Positions 16,696 through 27,065 of a stretch of DNA of 64,000 bases are shown one piece after another (positions within the stretch are counted from its first letter, which is position 1; every line of letters begins with the position of its first letter). The position numbers and the translations under genes were made by a program. The notes under the pieces are model-generated. The model ran no database searches and had not been told where the DNA came from. It saw only the letters and a list, made by a program, of their open reading frames with translations. Origin of the DNA: Altererythrobacter sp. C41. GTDB taxonomy: Bacteria > Pseudomonadota > Alphaproteobacteria > Sphingomonadales > Sphingomonadaceae. Location of the stretch: positions 124,001 through 188,000 of the forward strand of contig NZ_JAEVFE010000002.1 in NCBI RefSeq assembly GCF_016803135.1, given 5' to 3'.

Positions 16696-18618
16696 ATGAG
16701 TCAACGCCCCGACACGCCTCTGCTCGACACCATCGCCACGCCGCAGGATCTTCGCCGGATCGACAGGAGCCGCCTGCGCCAGCTTTCCGACGAGCTCCGC
16801 ACCGAAATGATCGACGCGGTCGGCAGCACCGGCGGGCATCTCGGCTCCGGCCTCGGCGTGGTCGAGCTGACCGTCGCGATCCACTACGTCTTCAACACGC
16901 CCGACGACAAGCTGATCTGGGATGTCGGCCACCAGGCCTATCCGCACAAGATCCTCACCGGCCGGCGCGACCGCATCCGCACCTTGCGCCAGGGCGGCGG
17001 CCTCTCGGGTTTCACCAAGCGCAGCGAGAGCGAGTACGACCCGTTCGGGGCGGCCCACTCCTCGACCTCGATCTCGGCCGGTCTCGGCTTCGCGGTGGCC
17101 AACAAGCTGAACGATCGCCCGGGCAAGGCGATCGCGGTGATCGGCGACGGGGCGATGAGCGCCGGCATGGCCTACGAGGCGATGAACAATGCCGAACAGG
17201 CGGGCAACCGGCTGATCGTGATCCTCAACGACAACGACATGTCGATCGCGCCGCCCGTGGGCGGGCTCTCGGCCTATCTCGCGCGCATGGTCTCCTCCAG
17301 CGAGTACATGGGTCTGCGCAGTCTCGCCTCGCGCATCTCGAAGAAACTCAGCCGGAGGGTTCACTCGGGGCTGGAGAAGGCCGAGGAATATACCCGCGGC
17401 ATGGTCACCGGCGGCACGCTGTTCGAGGAGCTCGGCTTCTACTACGTCGGCCCGATCGACGGGCACGACCTCGACCATCTGATCCCGGTGCTCGAGAACG
17501 TGCGCGACAGCGAGCAGGGGCCGATCCTGGTTCATGTCGTGACCAAGAAGGGCAAGGGCTACGGTCCGGCCGAGGACAGCGCCGACAAGTACCATGGCGT
17601 CGCCAAGTTCGACGTCATCACCGGCGAGCAGAAGAAGTCGAGCGGCGGCCCGCCCGCCTATCAGAACGTGTTCGGCGACACGCTGGCGAAGCTCGCCGAA
17701 ACCGATCCGCGCATTTGCGCCATCACTGCCGCCATGCCGAGCGGTACGGGCGTCGACCGGTTCGCCAAGGCGCACCCGGAGCGCGCGTTCGACGTCGGCA
17801 TTGCAGAGCAGCATGGGGTCACCTTTGCTGCCGGCCTTGCCGCGCAGGGCATGCGGCCCTTCGCCGCGATCTATTCGACCTTCCTCCAGCGCGCCTACGA
17901 CCAGGTCGTTCACGACGTCGCGATCCAGAACCTGCCGGTGCGCTTTGCGATCGACCGAGCGGGGCTGGTCGGCGCCGACGGGGCGACGCATGCCGGCGCG
18001 TTCGACGTGACCTATCTCGCCAGCCTGCCCAACTTCGTCGTCATGGCTGCGGCGGACGAGGCCGAGCTGGTCCACATGACCTACACCGCCGCCGAGTATG
18101 ACATGGGGCCGATCGCCTTTCGCTATCCGCGCGGCGCCGGCGTCGGCGTGCCGCTGCCGGAGACACCGGAGAAGCTCGAAATCGGCAAGGGCCGCGTGGT
18201 GCGCGAAGGCAGCAAGATCGCCCTGCTCAGCCTCGGCACGCGGCTGCACGAGGCGCTCAAGGCTGCCGACCAGCTCGAGGCCAAGGGCCTGTCGACCACC
18301 GTCGCCGACATGCGCTTCGCCAAGCCGCTCGATACCGCACTGATCGAGAAGCTCATGCGCACGCACGAAGTGGTCGTGACGATCGAGGAAGCCGCGATCG
18401 GCGGTCTCGGCGCCCACGTCCTCACCTTCGCCAGCGACGAAGGGCTGACCGACGCCGGGCTCAAGATCCGCACCATGCGCCTGCCCGACTTGTTCCAGGA
18501 CCACGACGATCCGGCGAAGCAGTACGACGAGGCCCGCCTCAACGCGCCGCACATCGTCGAGACGGTGCTCAAGGCGCTACGCCACAACAGCGCCGGCGTG
18601 GCGGAAGCGCGAGCCTGA
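16696..18618 (+). CDS. dxs: 1-deoxy-D-xylulose-5-phosphate synthase
   Basis: 640 residues, the standard DXS length. It condenses pyruvate and glyceraldehyde-3-phosphate, with thiamine diphosphate, in the first step of the non-mevalonate isoprenoid pathway. Visible motifs are [39 protein letters not shown], the ThDP motif [17 protein letters not shown] (from about residue 150) with [14 protein letters not shown], and, in the pyrimidine-binding domain, [16 protein letters not shown] and [18 protein letters not shown]. Dxs supplies isoprenoids such as carotenoids and quinones, common in this bacterial group. Confidence 0.98.
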   Translation: MSQRPDTPLLDTIATPQDLRRIDRSRLRQLSDELRTEMIDAVGSTGGHLGSGLGVVELTVAIHYVFNTPDDKLIWDVGHQAYPHKILTGRRDRIRTLRQGGGLSGFTKRSESEYDPFGAAHSSTSISAGLGFAVANKLNDRPGKAIAVIGDGAMSAGMAYEAMNNAEQAGNRLIVILNDNDMSIAPPVGGLSAYLARMVSSSEYMGLRSLASRISKKLSRRVHSGLEKAEEYTRGMVTGGTLFEELGFYYVGPIDGHDLDHLIPVLENVRDSEQGPILVHVVTKKGKGYGPAEDSADKYHGVAKFDVITGEQKKSSGGPPAYQNVFGDTLAKLAETDPRICAITAAMPSGTGVDRFAKAHPERAFDVGIAEQHGVTFAAGLAAQGMRPFAAIYSTFLQRAYDQVVHDVAIQNLPVRFAIDRAGLVGADGATHAGAFDVTYLASLPNFVVMAAADEAELVHMTYTAAEYDMGPIAFRYPRGAGVGVPLPETPEKLEIGKGRVVREGSKIALLSLGTRLHEALKAADQLEAKGLSTTVADMRFAKPLDTALIEKLMRTHEVVVTIEEAAIGGLGAHVLTFASDEGLTDAGLKIRTMRLPDLFQDHDDPAKQYDEARLNAPHIVETVLKALRHNSAGVAEARA

Positions 18619-18626
18619 GGGCCTTC

Positions 18627-19307
18627 CTAGGGCTGAATCCATAGCCATACGCCGGCGGGGACGCCGGCCGCGTGGATGTGCGACCAGGTGATCACCAGCC
18701 ACAGGACCAGCGCGGCGAGCCACAGCAGCAAGCCTGCGCGCGGGAGCGCCGTCCAGCGGGGCCAGTAGGTCGTCCGGATTTCCCACGCGCTCCAGGCCTC
18801 TCCCATCACGGAGCGCTTCTTGCGGTCCTGCATGTGTGCGCCGACGAGGGCGAGGAACAGCACGGCGCCCGCGACGATCAGCGTGCGCACGCTCCACCAC
18901 AGCGCGATGTGCGACATGGCCCAGAGCGCGAAGCCCCACATCATCGGATGGCGCGTGACGGCGAAGACGCCGTCGGGCTCCCGGCTCGCCATCGCCTCCG
19001 CCCGCGGATCGGGCAGCGCCGGGTTCTTCCGCAGCGAGCCGAGGAACAGCACGAGTGCGGGGAGCGTGAGCACGGTGGCGACGATCCACCCGGTCTGCCC
19101 CGATCCGCCGAGGTCAGCCGGCGGTGCGGCGCGGAAGGCGAGCGCCATCCAGGCGAAGGTCGCCAATGCGACAAGCGAATAGAGGCCGAGGAACGGCCCC
19201 GTTCCCACCGCCCGTACCAGCGGCGCACGCAAGGGATGGGACAGCGCGAAATGCGTGCCGACGAAAGCGATCGCGGCGGCGCTCAGCGACAGAAGAGCTT
19301 CATTCAC
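18627..19307 (-). CDS. NnrU family membrane protein
   Basis: 226 residues from GTG 19307, chosen because GGGAGA lies 7 bases upstream; a TTG at 19340 is only a longer reading. It has about six hydrophobic helices, HFALSHPLR near the N-terminus, TRHPMMWGFALWAMSHIAL in the middle and WEIRTTYWPRW near the C-terminus, matching the NnrU/isoprenylcysteine methyltransferase-like superfamily. NnrU was first linked to denitrification, but many members occur outside it and no denitrification gene is nearby. Its 3' end lies 8 bases from the convergent dxs stop. Confidence 0.83.
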   Translation of the reverse strand: MNEALLSLSAAAIAFVGTHFALSHPLRAPLVRAVGTGPFLGLYSLVALATFAWMALAFRAAPPADLGGSGQTGWIVATVLTLPALVLFLGSLRKNPALPDPRAEAMASREPDGVFAVTRHPMMWGFALWAMSHIALWWSVRTLIVAGAVLFLALVGAHMQDRKKRSVMGEAWSAWEIRTTYWPRWTALPRAGLLLWLAALVLWLVITWSHIHAAGVPAGVWLWIQP

Positions 19308-19359
19308 GACATTTCTCCCGAAACGCCATTTCAGTAGCAAATAAAAACCTATTCTGCAA

Positions 19360-19899
19360 TCAGCCCGTTTCGCCGCCGATCGCGATCAGCTCGATCTTGA
19401 ACAGCAGCGTCGCATTGCCGGGGATCGGGCCCTTGCCCCTGGGACCATAGGCGAGATCGGCCGGCGCGGCGATCTCGATCGTGTCGCCGACACCCATCTG
19501 GGGGATGGCCAGCTTCCACGCAGGGATCAGCTTGCCGAGCGGGAAGGTTGCCGGCTCGCCGCGGTCCCACGAGCTGTCGAAGGTCGTCCCGTCGGTCAGC
19601 GTCCCGGCATAGTGGACGGTCACCGTGTCCTCGACCGTCGGATGCGGTCCGGTGCCGTCGCCCGACACGCGCCGGATGCGCAGGCCGCCGGGCAGGGTGC
19701 CCCACCCGTCCTCCGGCTTGAGACGAGCCAGCGCGGCCTGCTGCTCGTTGTGCCAGGCGGCGTCTTGTGATCGGTCCGGCACCGGATCCTGCGCGAGCGC
19801 GGGGACGAGCGCGCAGGTCGCGACGGCCAGCGCCGCCGCACCGAGCGCACCCAGCGTGGCCGAAGCGCCTGCCGGGCGCGGCGGGACCTTACCAGTCAT
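19360..19899 (-). CDS. Exported FKBP-type peptidyl-prolyl cis-trans isomerase
   Basis: 179 residues from ATG 19899, which overlaps the 3' end of the upstream amidohydrolase gene by 11 bases. An N-terminal signal or anchor (LGALGAAALAVATCALVPALAQ) precedes a linker and an FKBP domain with VTVHYAGTLTDGTTFDSSWDRGEPATFPLGKLIPAWKLAIPQMGVGDTIEI and YGPRGKGPIPGNATLLFKIELI. This is a periplasmic prolyl isomerase. Being last in the POT/amidohydrolase operon suggests it helps handle Xaa-Pro peptides or folds the exported partners; that is inference. Confidence 0.92.
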   Translation of the reverse strand: MTGKVPPRPAGASATLGALGAAALAVATCALVPALAQDPVPDRSQDAAWHNEQQAALARLKPEDGWGTLPGGLRIRRVSGDGTGPHPTVEDTVTVHYAGTLTDGTTFDSSWDRGEPATFPLGKLIPAWKLAIPQMGVGDTIEIAAPADLAYGPRGKGPIPGNATLLFKIELIAIGGETG

Positions 19900-21258
19900 A
19901 GGCCTTCGGCAGTTCGCTCTCGTCCAGATCGCGGTAGCGGTTGCGCAGGCCGGTCTGGTGATTCTCGAGCGGCTGTTCGACGCCGTCGACATAGACCCGC
20001 ACCGGGGCCGAGGTCACTTCGAGCGGGTCGCCGTCCCACACCACCACGTCGCCGGCCGCGCCGGGCTTCAGCACGCCGAGCCGGCCGCCGAAACCGCTGA
20101 TCTCGGCCGGGATCGAGGTGATGCTCGCCAGCGCCTCGCCCCAGCTCAGCCCGGCAGCCCGGGGAATGGAGGCAAGAGCGACGAGATTGCCCGCGAAGTG
20201 CGGCAAATAGCGCGGCTGCTCCATCGCGGCGGCATTGATCGCCACTTTCACGCCGGCGTCCTGCATGCGGCCGATATTGCTCTGGGTGGAGGCAAGCTGC
20301 TCGAACCGTGCGGGCAGGTCCGTCAGCGCATCGGCGATCACCGGAACGCCTGCAGCAGCGATCTCGTCCGCCACCATCCAGCCCTCGCTGGCGCCGACGA
20401 TCACCAGGTCGAGCCGCGGAAACTCCTGCCGCAGCGCCAGGACCGAGCGGATGTCGGCCGCGCGCTCGACATGGACGTAGAGCGGCTGGCGGCCCGCCAC
20501 CACCGGCACCAGGGCCGCGGCGTCGAAACGCGTCAGCAGGACATCGGTCGCGCGCTCTGCATCGCTCTCGACCAGGCGCGGGTCGATCGGGATGTCGTCG
20601 CCCGTGCTCACTTCGGCCGGGCGGCTCGGGCCCCCGACGAGGCCGGATTCCTCGCCGAAGCGCGAGGCTTCGCGCAGCGCGTTGCGGAGAAGCGTGTGTG
20701 CCGCCGTGCGGCTGCCGCCGGCCAGGCGCCCGCCCGTTTCGCCGAGCTCGACGAACTGGAACGCACGCGGGCGGTCGATGGCCTGCGGATCGTCGCCCAG
20801 GTCGATCATCGCGCCCTGTCCGGCGAAGATCGAGCTGGCGGCGGACGGCGCGACCGCAGCGCGCGTGATCCCCGCCGCCCGGCTGACCAGGATATGCTGC
20901 GAGCGGCGGTTGATCGAGGTGGCGACATCGAGCGCCGCGCTGAACGGCGAACTGCGGGCCGCCGTGTCGTTGCTCTCGCCCACGGCGCCGACGTCTACCA
21001 GGCCGAGATCGGTCACGGTGGCGAAGATGCCGGGGGTGACCCAGGTACCGCTTCCGTCAGAAACCGGCACGCCCGCGGGCACCTGCACGTTCGCGCCGGC
21101 GGCGACGACCTTGCCCCCCCGTACGATCACGGTGGCGTTCTCGATCGGCGCGCTGCCGTCGCCGGTCGCGACGGTGGCGTTGGTGATGGCGAAATCCTGC
21201 GCTCCGGCGGGTGCTGCGAGAGCCAGAGCGGCGGAGGCGGCGAGAAGCGTGCGTCCGA

Positions 21259-21262
<4 letters not shown>
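19889..21262 (-). CDS. Exported amidohydrolase-like protein lacking the metal-binding HxH
   Basis: 457 residues. Signal peptide (LLAASAALALAAPAGAQ) then an amidohydrolase-superfamily frame: FAITNATVATGDGSAPIENATVIVRGGKVVAAG and a C-terminal LGVLKPGAAGDVVVWDGDPLEV. Where active members read PG.ID.H.H, this one reads VTPGIFATVTDLG, so the first two metal-ligand histidines are gone, and the usual late Asp is not apparent in VKVAINAAAMEQ. It therefore looks like a catalytically degenerate paralogue of the preceding gene (21259-22641), which keeps the ligands. A 4-base overlap couples the two. A structural or regulatory partner role is plausible. Confidence 0.85.
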
Positions 21263-22641
<1,379 letters not shown>

Positions 22642-22708
22642 TCGGATGCCCCCCAGAACTGGATGAAGAAGGGCGCGGATCGCTCCGCGCCCCGGTTGTT
22701 TCGGTCGA

Positions 22709-24541
22709 TCAGCCCCGCGGACGGGTCGTCGGGTGAATGCCGGCTTCCTGCGCCTCGATGCCCGCCTCGGTCTGGCCTTCCAGATCGTCGCCGACATTGT
22801 CGTCGCGAAGGGTGTCGAGATGCATGAGCCGCTTGATCAGTGGGCTGACGACGAGCACGGCCACACCGACGCCGACCGCCGTCCAGCCGACGGTGGAGTA
22901 GACGCCGAGCACCACTTCCTTGCCGGTTTCCTCGCCCACGCCTTCGGCGCCCGTGGCAGAAGCGATCAGACCGGCGACGTAGTTGCCGGTGGCGGAGGCG
23001 AAGAACCACACGCCCATGATCAGGCTCGCCATCTGTCGCGGCGCCAGCCGGTTCATCGCGCTGAGCCCCACCGGCGACAGGCAAAGCTCGCCGGTCGTGT
23101 GCAGCAGGTAGATCAGGAAGATGAAGATCACCGGCGTGGGCACGTCGACGCCGACCGAATTGGCGCCCAGGACGAGCACCAGGAAGCCGAGGCCGACCTG
23201 CACCACGCCGAGGCCGAATTTGAATGGTGTCGAAGGCTCCAGCCCCCGCCGGCCCAGCGCGGTCCAGATGGTGGCGAACACCGGTGCAAGCAGGATGATG
23301 TAGATCGCGTTGACCGACTGGAACATCGAAGCCGGAACGCCCGAGCGGTCGACGTGGCGGTCGGTGAACAGGTTGAGCGAGGAACCCGCCTGCTCAAACA
23401 GCGCCCAGAAGATGATCGAAACGATGATCATGAACATTGCGGCCAGGATGCGGTCGCGCACTTCGTCGGCACGGGTGATGCACTGCTGGATGATGATGGC
23501 GATCAGGCCGGCGACCCCGACCAGCATTACGATCTCGCCCAGGCCGGTGCCCGACGAAGCCAGGAACATGCCAGCGGTGAGAAGCGCCGCCAGGGCGATG
23601 AACGCGTTTGCGGCGATCGAGGGCGCCTTGGCGTAGCTCCCGTATGGCAGGCTGAACGTGGCGACGAACAGCACGTAGCTGACCAGGATCGCGCCGAACG
23701 TGCCGAGCAGGACCCCGACGAGCGCCTGGTTCTGGACCATGAACCAGCACAACGCGACCATCACCAGGCCAACGCCATAGAACAGGAACTCGCGGCGGAT
23801 ACCGCCGGCGCGCTCGCGCAGGTACTGCGGGTCCTTCGGCTCGCCCTGCCCCATGAGAAGCGGCTTGCCGAGAACGAAGAAGATCAGGCCGATCAGCATG
23901 CCGAAGCCGGCGAGCCCGAAACCGTAGGCCCAGCCATAGGTCTGACCGAGATAGCCGCAGATCAGCGAGGCGGTCGCGGCGCCGACGTTGATGCCCATGT
24001 AGAAGATCGTATAGGCGCCGTCGCGGCGCACGTCCGTGCGGGCGTAGAGCTGGCCGACGATCACCGAAATGTTGGCTTTCAGGAAGCCCGAGCCGACGAT
24101 GATCAGCGCCAGCGCGAGCCAGAAGACGTTGATCATCGGGTTGGTCTGCCCCGAGGCGCCGTCGCCCTCGAATGCCATGAAGAAGTGGCCGAATGTTAGC
24201 AGCACGGCGCCGAACAGCACCGCCTTGCGCTGGCCCAGGTACTTGTCCGCCAGATAGCCGCCCACGACCGGGGTGATGTAGACCAGCGCGGTATAGGCGC
24301 CGTAGATGACGGAAGCTTCGCTGTCGGTGAAGAGCCAGTGCTGGACCAGATAGAAGATCAGCAGCGCACGCATGCCGTAGTAGGAGAAGCGCTCCCACAT
24401 CTCGGCGAGGAACAGCAGGAACAGCCCTTTCGGGTGACCGGCGAATTCGGGTTGCGGGCGCGTCACGACATAGGTGCCGCCTAGCAGGAAGATCGCGAGT
24501 ACGACCACCGCCCCCCAGAAAATAATGAGTTCGAAAGACAT
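22709..24541 (-). CDS. POT/PTR family proton-dependent oligopeptide transporter
   Basis: 610 residues, longer than the ~500 of E. coli DtpA-type proteins. About 14 membrane segments are apparent. The POT signature is present: GLFLLFLAEMWERFSYYGMRALLIFYL (ExxERFxYYG) near residue 45, PVVGGYLADKYLGQRKA, and ISVIVGQLYAR...YTIFYMGINVGA (PTR2 motif). Such carriers import di- and tripeptides with protons. First gene of the probable operon with two amidohydrolases and an FKBP isomerase. A purine-rich GGGGAGG lies upstream of the start. A small GntR regulator is divergent. Confidence 0.94.
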   Translation of the reverse strand: MSFELIIFWGAVVVLAIFLLGGTYVVTRPQPEFAGHPKGLFLLFLAEMWERFSYYGMRALLIFYLVQHWLFTDSEASVIYGAYTALVYITPVVGGYLADKYLGQRKAVLFGAVLLTFGHFFMAFEGDGASGQTNPMINVFWLALALIIVGSGFLKANISVIVGQLYARTDVRRDGAYTIFYMGINVGAATASLICGYLGQTYGWAYGFGLAGFGMLIGLIFFVLGKPLLMGQGEPKDPQYLRERAGGIRREFLFYGVGLVMVALCWFMVQNQALVGVLLGTFGAILVSYVLFVATFSLPYGSYAKAPSIAANAFIALAALLTAGMFLASSGTGLGEIVMLVGVAGLIAIIIQQCITRADEVRDRILAAMFMIIVSIIFWALFEQAGSSLNLFTDRHVDRSGVPASMFQSVNAIYIILLAPVFATIWTALGRRGLEPSTPFKFGLGVVQVGLGFLVLVLGANSVGVDVPTPVIFIFLIYLLHTTGELCLSPVGLSAMNRLAPRQMASLIMGVWFFASATGNYVAGLIASATGAEGVGEETGKEVVLGVYSTVGWTAVGVGVAVLVVSPLIKRLMHLDTLRDDNVGDDLEGQTEAGIEAQEAGIHPTTRPRG

Positions 24542-24654
24542 CGGCCTGCGGCCTCCCCATCAATTTTTTTGGCAGAGCATCCCGTGCTCCGATCAGGGCG
24601 CGCACACTAACGCCTCAATCCGGCTTGTGAAGCGCTAGTTTCACGGGAAACCGT

Positions 24655-24674
24655 TGCAACCATCGGGGGTTGCA
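24655..24674. promoter_or_regulatory. Inverted repeat, candidate operator between POT operon and GntR gene
   Basis: TGCAACC-ATCGGG-GGTTGCA is a perfect 7-6-7 inverted repeat in the 220-base divergent intergenic space, 114 bases from the transporter start and 88 from the regulator start. Its size and position suit a dimeric GntR-family operator controlling both directions. TATTAT at 24705-24710 might be a -10 for the regulator, but I cannot place a convincing -35. Confidence 0.42.
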
Positions 24675-24761
24675 CGAACATCGGGAACCTTGCGCGCCGC
24701 GCTGTATTATGTCACTGATGCACCTTGAGCTGCGCCGCCGCGCGCGAGGACCGATTACGCA

Positions 24762-25103
24762 ATGACCCAGCAGAGCCGTCCCGTCTATCTCAAGTTGCGC
24801 GACCAGATCGCCGCGGCGATCATCGAGGGTGTCTATGCCGAAGGGGAAATGCTGCCGTCCGTCCGGGCCTTCGCGGCGGAACAGGGCGCCAATCCGCTGA
24901 CGGTCGCCAAGGCCTATCAGCAGTTCCAGACGGACGGTCTGGTCGAGGTGCAGCGCGGGGTCGGGATGTACGTCGTCCCCGGCGCCGCGGAAAAGCTGCG
25001 GCGCAGCGAGCGCGAGCAATTCCTCGCCACGGAATGGCCCGAGCTCAGGACCCGCATGAAGCGGCTCGGCATCGATCCGGCGGAGCTTCTCGCGCATAAC
25101 TGA
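24762..25103 (+). CDS. Small GntR family transcriptional regulator (YtrA-like)
   Basis: 113 residues. Almost the whole protein is the GntR winged helix: PVYLKLRDQIAAAIIEGVYAEGEMLPSVRAFAAEQGANPLTVAKAYQQFQTDGLVEVQRGVGMYVV, followed by a short helical tail (REQFLATEWPELRTRMKRLGI). This matches the YtrA-type subfamily, which lacks a large effector-binding domain and usually regulates adjacent transport operons. It is divergent from the POT/amidohydrolase operon and is its most likely regulator. Effector unknown. Confidence 0.9.
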   Translation: MTQQSRPVYLKLRDQIAAAIIEGVYAEGEMLPSVRAFAAEQGANPLTVAKAYQQFQTDGLVEVQRGVGMYVVPGAAEKLRRSEREQFLATEWPELRTRMKRLGIDPAELLAHN

Positions 25104-25275
25104 TGCGGCGCACCCCTGTTAAGACGCGCGGATTCGCGTCGCGATTGCGCGAATGATGCACATCTGGCATTGGAAATTTCCCAGGGTCGCACTAGGCTGC
25201 CGCGACGGCGGCGTTGCAAATCAGGGCCTTGCACGCCCGCTGGATTAGCCGGGCCGCTGGCCGGGAGGGTTAGGA

Positions 25276-25557
25276 ATGATACGATCCGAACTGCTGCAGG
25301 CTCTGGCCAAGGACAATCCCGAGCTGCGCGCCGAGGAGGTCGAGCAGGTGGTCGACATCTTCTTCGAAGAGATCGCCGCGCGCCTGGCGGAAGGCGGCCG
25401 GGTCGAGCTGCGTGGTTTCGGCGCCTTCTCCACCCGCGAGCGGCAGGCCCGGACCGGACGCAACCCGCGTACCGGCGCCCCGGTCGACGTGCCGGCCAAG
25501 CGGGTGCCGTACTTCAAGCCCGGCAAGGAAATGCGCGAGCGTCTCAACACCGATTGA
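25276..25557 (+). CDS. ihfB: Integration host factor subunit beta
   Basis: 93 residues, the IHF-beta length. It carries the HU/IHF DNA-bending fold: [56 protein letters not shown], the arm motif [30 protein letters not shown]. The sequence [10 protein letters not shown] with VELRGFGAF is closer to IHF-beta than to HU. Partner IHF-alpha would be encoded elsewhere. GGGAGGG precedes the ATG. IHF bends DNA and acts in transcription, replication and recombination. Confidence 0.93.
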   Translation: MIRSELLQALAKDNPELRAEEVEQVVDIFFEEIAARLAEGGRVELRGFGAFSTRERQARTGRNPRTGAPVDVPAKRVPYFKPGKEMRERLNTD

Positions 25558-25611
25558 CGCCCCGCGCGCCGGGGCCGAGGTGACCGATGGCGGCCGAACC
25601 GGCCGCGGTGC

Positions 25612-25696
25612 GCGGGCGTGGCGGAATGGTAGACGCCGGGGACTTAAAATCCCCTGAGCTTTGCTCGTGCGGGTTCGAGTCCCGCCGCCCGCACCA
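25612..25696 (+). tRNA. tRNA-Leu (anticodon UAA), CCA encoded
   Basis: Class II tRNA of 85 bases. The acceptor stem GCGGGCG (25612-25618) pairs with CGCCCGC (25686-25692); discriminator A at 25693 and encoded CCA at 25694-25696. The anticodon stem GGGGA/TCCCC encloses loop CTTAAAA, giving anticodon UAA, which reads UUA and UUG. A long variable arm (TGAGC...GCTCG type) and T arm GCGGG-TTCGAGT-CCCGC complete it. UUA is rare in such a GC-rich genome. No integrase or att repeat is seen next to it. Confidence 0.97.
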
Positions 25697-25801
25697 GATC
25701 GTCCGCCGCGTCGTTTCCGCGCTCGGCGCATACCACCATTTGGTGAGTTACGCCCCGGTCCATGCCGGCGATGGTCCCCTCCCAGAGTTGGGGAGAGCCA
25801 C

Positions 25802-26275
25802 ATGACCGATGACCGCCTGAACGCCCTCGAAGCCCGCCTGGGTGCCGTGGAGGACGAACTGGCCATCCTCCGCCTGCTTGCTACGTACGGCCCCCTGGTC
25901 GACAGCGGCTGCGCGGAAGAGGCGGCGGAGCTGTGGACCGAGGACGGGGTCTACGAACCCGGTGGCGTCGGCGCGATGGCGGGGCGGCCAGCGATCGCTT
26001 CGCTCTACAGCATGGACCGACACCGCGAACTCGTCGGGCGCGGATCGATGCACCACACGGCCCTGCCGAAGATCGTGCTGGATGGCGATCGCGCCGAGGC
26101 CGTCGGCTATTCGTTCGTGGCGGAGAACGCGGGCGCCGGCTTCTCGCTCTGGCGCGCCTCGATCAACCGCTGGCTGCTGCGCCGCACGGCCGAAGGCTGG
26201 CGCATCGTCGAGCGCCGCAACCGCGTGCTCGACGGGTCGGACGAGGCGCTCGCACTTCTGAAAAGCGCGCGCTGA
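25802..26275 (+). CDS. SnoaL-like / NTF2 family protein
   Basis: 157 residues. The alpha+beta barrel pattern is apparent: ALEARLGAVEDELAILRLLATYGPLVDSGCAEEAAELWTEDGVYEPGG, then ASLYSMDRHRELVGRGSMHHTALPKIVLDGDRAEAVGYSFV and INRWLLRRTAEGWRIVERRNRVLDG. This is the SnoaL_4 type of nuclear-transport-factor-2-like folds, used by dehydratases, isomerases and ring-hydroxylating dioxygenase beta subunits. Tyr, Asp and paired His residues could form an acid-base site. ATG 25802 follows a GGGGAGAG site. The substrate cannot be inferred from neighbours. Confidence 0.85.
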   Translation: MTDDRLNALEARLGAVEDELAILRLLATYGPLVDSGCAEEAAELWTEDGVYEPGGVGAMAGRPAIASLYSMDRHRELVGRGSMHHTALPKIVLDGDRAEAVGYSFVAENAGAGFSLWRASINRWLLRRTAEGWRIVERRNRVLDGSDEALALLKSAR

Positions 26276-26428
26276 CGGCCGGTCCGACGCCGGCTTTCCG
26301 AACCGGACCGGCCGTCCCGTGGTTAGCCCCGTCTTTACCCTTAGGCCGGTGGTAACCATTTACCGATAAAGGCCTGTCAGTCGGGCGGGGCGGCGGTTCG
26401 CGTGGGACCCTGCTTTCGAAAGGCAACG

Positions 26429-27061
26429 ATGGAACAGTCGGCAGGCAACACTGCGATGAACGACGGCCCGATCGCGGAAGAGCGCGCTGCACCGCGCTTC
26501 ACGCTGCTCATCCGTTCGGCCAAGCTCATTGCGCCCGAGGGCCAGTTCCTGTGCGTGATCCGCGACGTTTCGGCGACCGGCGTCAGCCTGCGCGGGTTCC
26601 ATCCGCTTCCCGAGGGCGAGCCACTGCTGCTCGAACTCCAGACGGGCGACCGGCTGGGAATCGAGCGCGTGTGGAGCCGCGGGCTCGACTCAGGCTATCG
26701 TTTCGCCGCCCCGGTCGAAGTCAGCAACGTGATCGCCGAAACCGGCGAATATCCCAAGCGGCCGCTGCGGCTCGATCTCGATCTGCCGCTCGATCTCCAG
26801 TGGGGCGGGGAGCGGGTCGAGGCCGATCTCGTCAACCTGTCGCAGCAGGGCGCACGCATCGAATGCGCGCAGTTCCTGGCGATCGGCCAGCCGCTATGGC
26901 TGATGTCCGACCGCTTGCCCGAGATTGAGGCCAAGGTCCGCTGGCGCGATGGCGATCGCTACGGCCTGACATTCGACACCACGTTCAACTTGCGCGAATT
27001 CGCGCTGCTCGCGGCGCGGCTGCAATGCCCGCGCCTGCTCGCCGGGCAATCGCAGGGGTGA
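26429..27061 (+). CDS. Protein with two PilZ-like domains
   Basis: 210 residues. Two tandem PilZ-type modules are apparent: the first (about 24-110) has APRFTLLIRSAKLI and IRDVSATGVSLRG; the second (about 112-205) has RPLRLDLDLPLDLQWGG and ADLVNLSQQGARIECA. The full c-di-GMP signature RxxxR...(D/N)xSxxG is incomplete: the first module lacks a clear RxxxR and the second has NLSQQG. It may therefore bind c-di-GMP weakly or not at all. ATG 26429 is used; a GTG at 26402 is possible. It ends 5 bases from the convergent P450 stop. Confidence 0.83.
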   Translation: MEQSAGNTAMNDGPIAEERAAPRFTLLIRSAKLIAPEGQFLCVIRDVSATGVSLRGFHPLPEGEPLLLELQTGDRLGIERVWSRGLDSGYRFAAPVEVSNVIAETGEYPKRPLRLDLDLPLDLQWGGERVEADLVNLSQQGARIECAQFLAIGQPLWLMSDRLPEIEAKVRWRDGDRYGLTFDTTFNLREFALLAARLQCPRLLAGQSQG

Positions 27062-27065
27062 CTGG

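Noticed and set aside
16600-18552. 650-residue minus-strand frame opposite dxs
   Set aside because: The plus-strand dxs is unmistakable, and the antisense product is a low-complexity string typical of GC-driven antisense frames.
22733-24199. 488-residue plus-strand frame opposite the POT transporter
   Set aside because: A long Asp/Glu/His-rich shadow of a membrane-protein gene; the antisense sequence has no domain.
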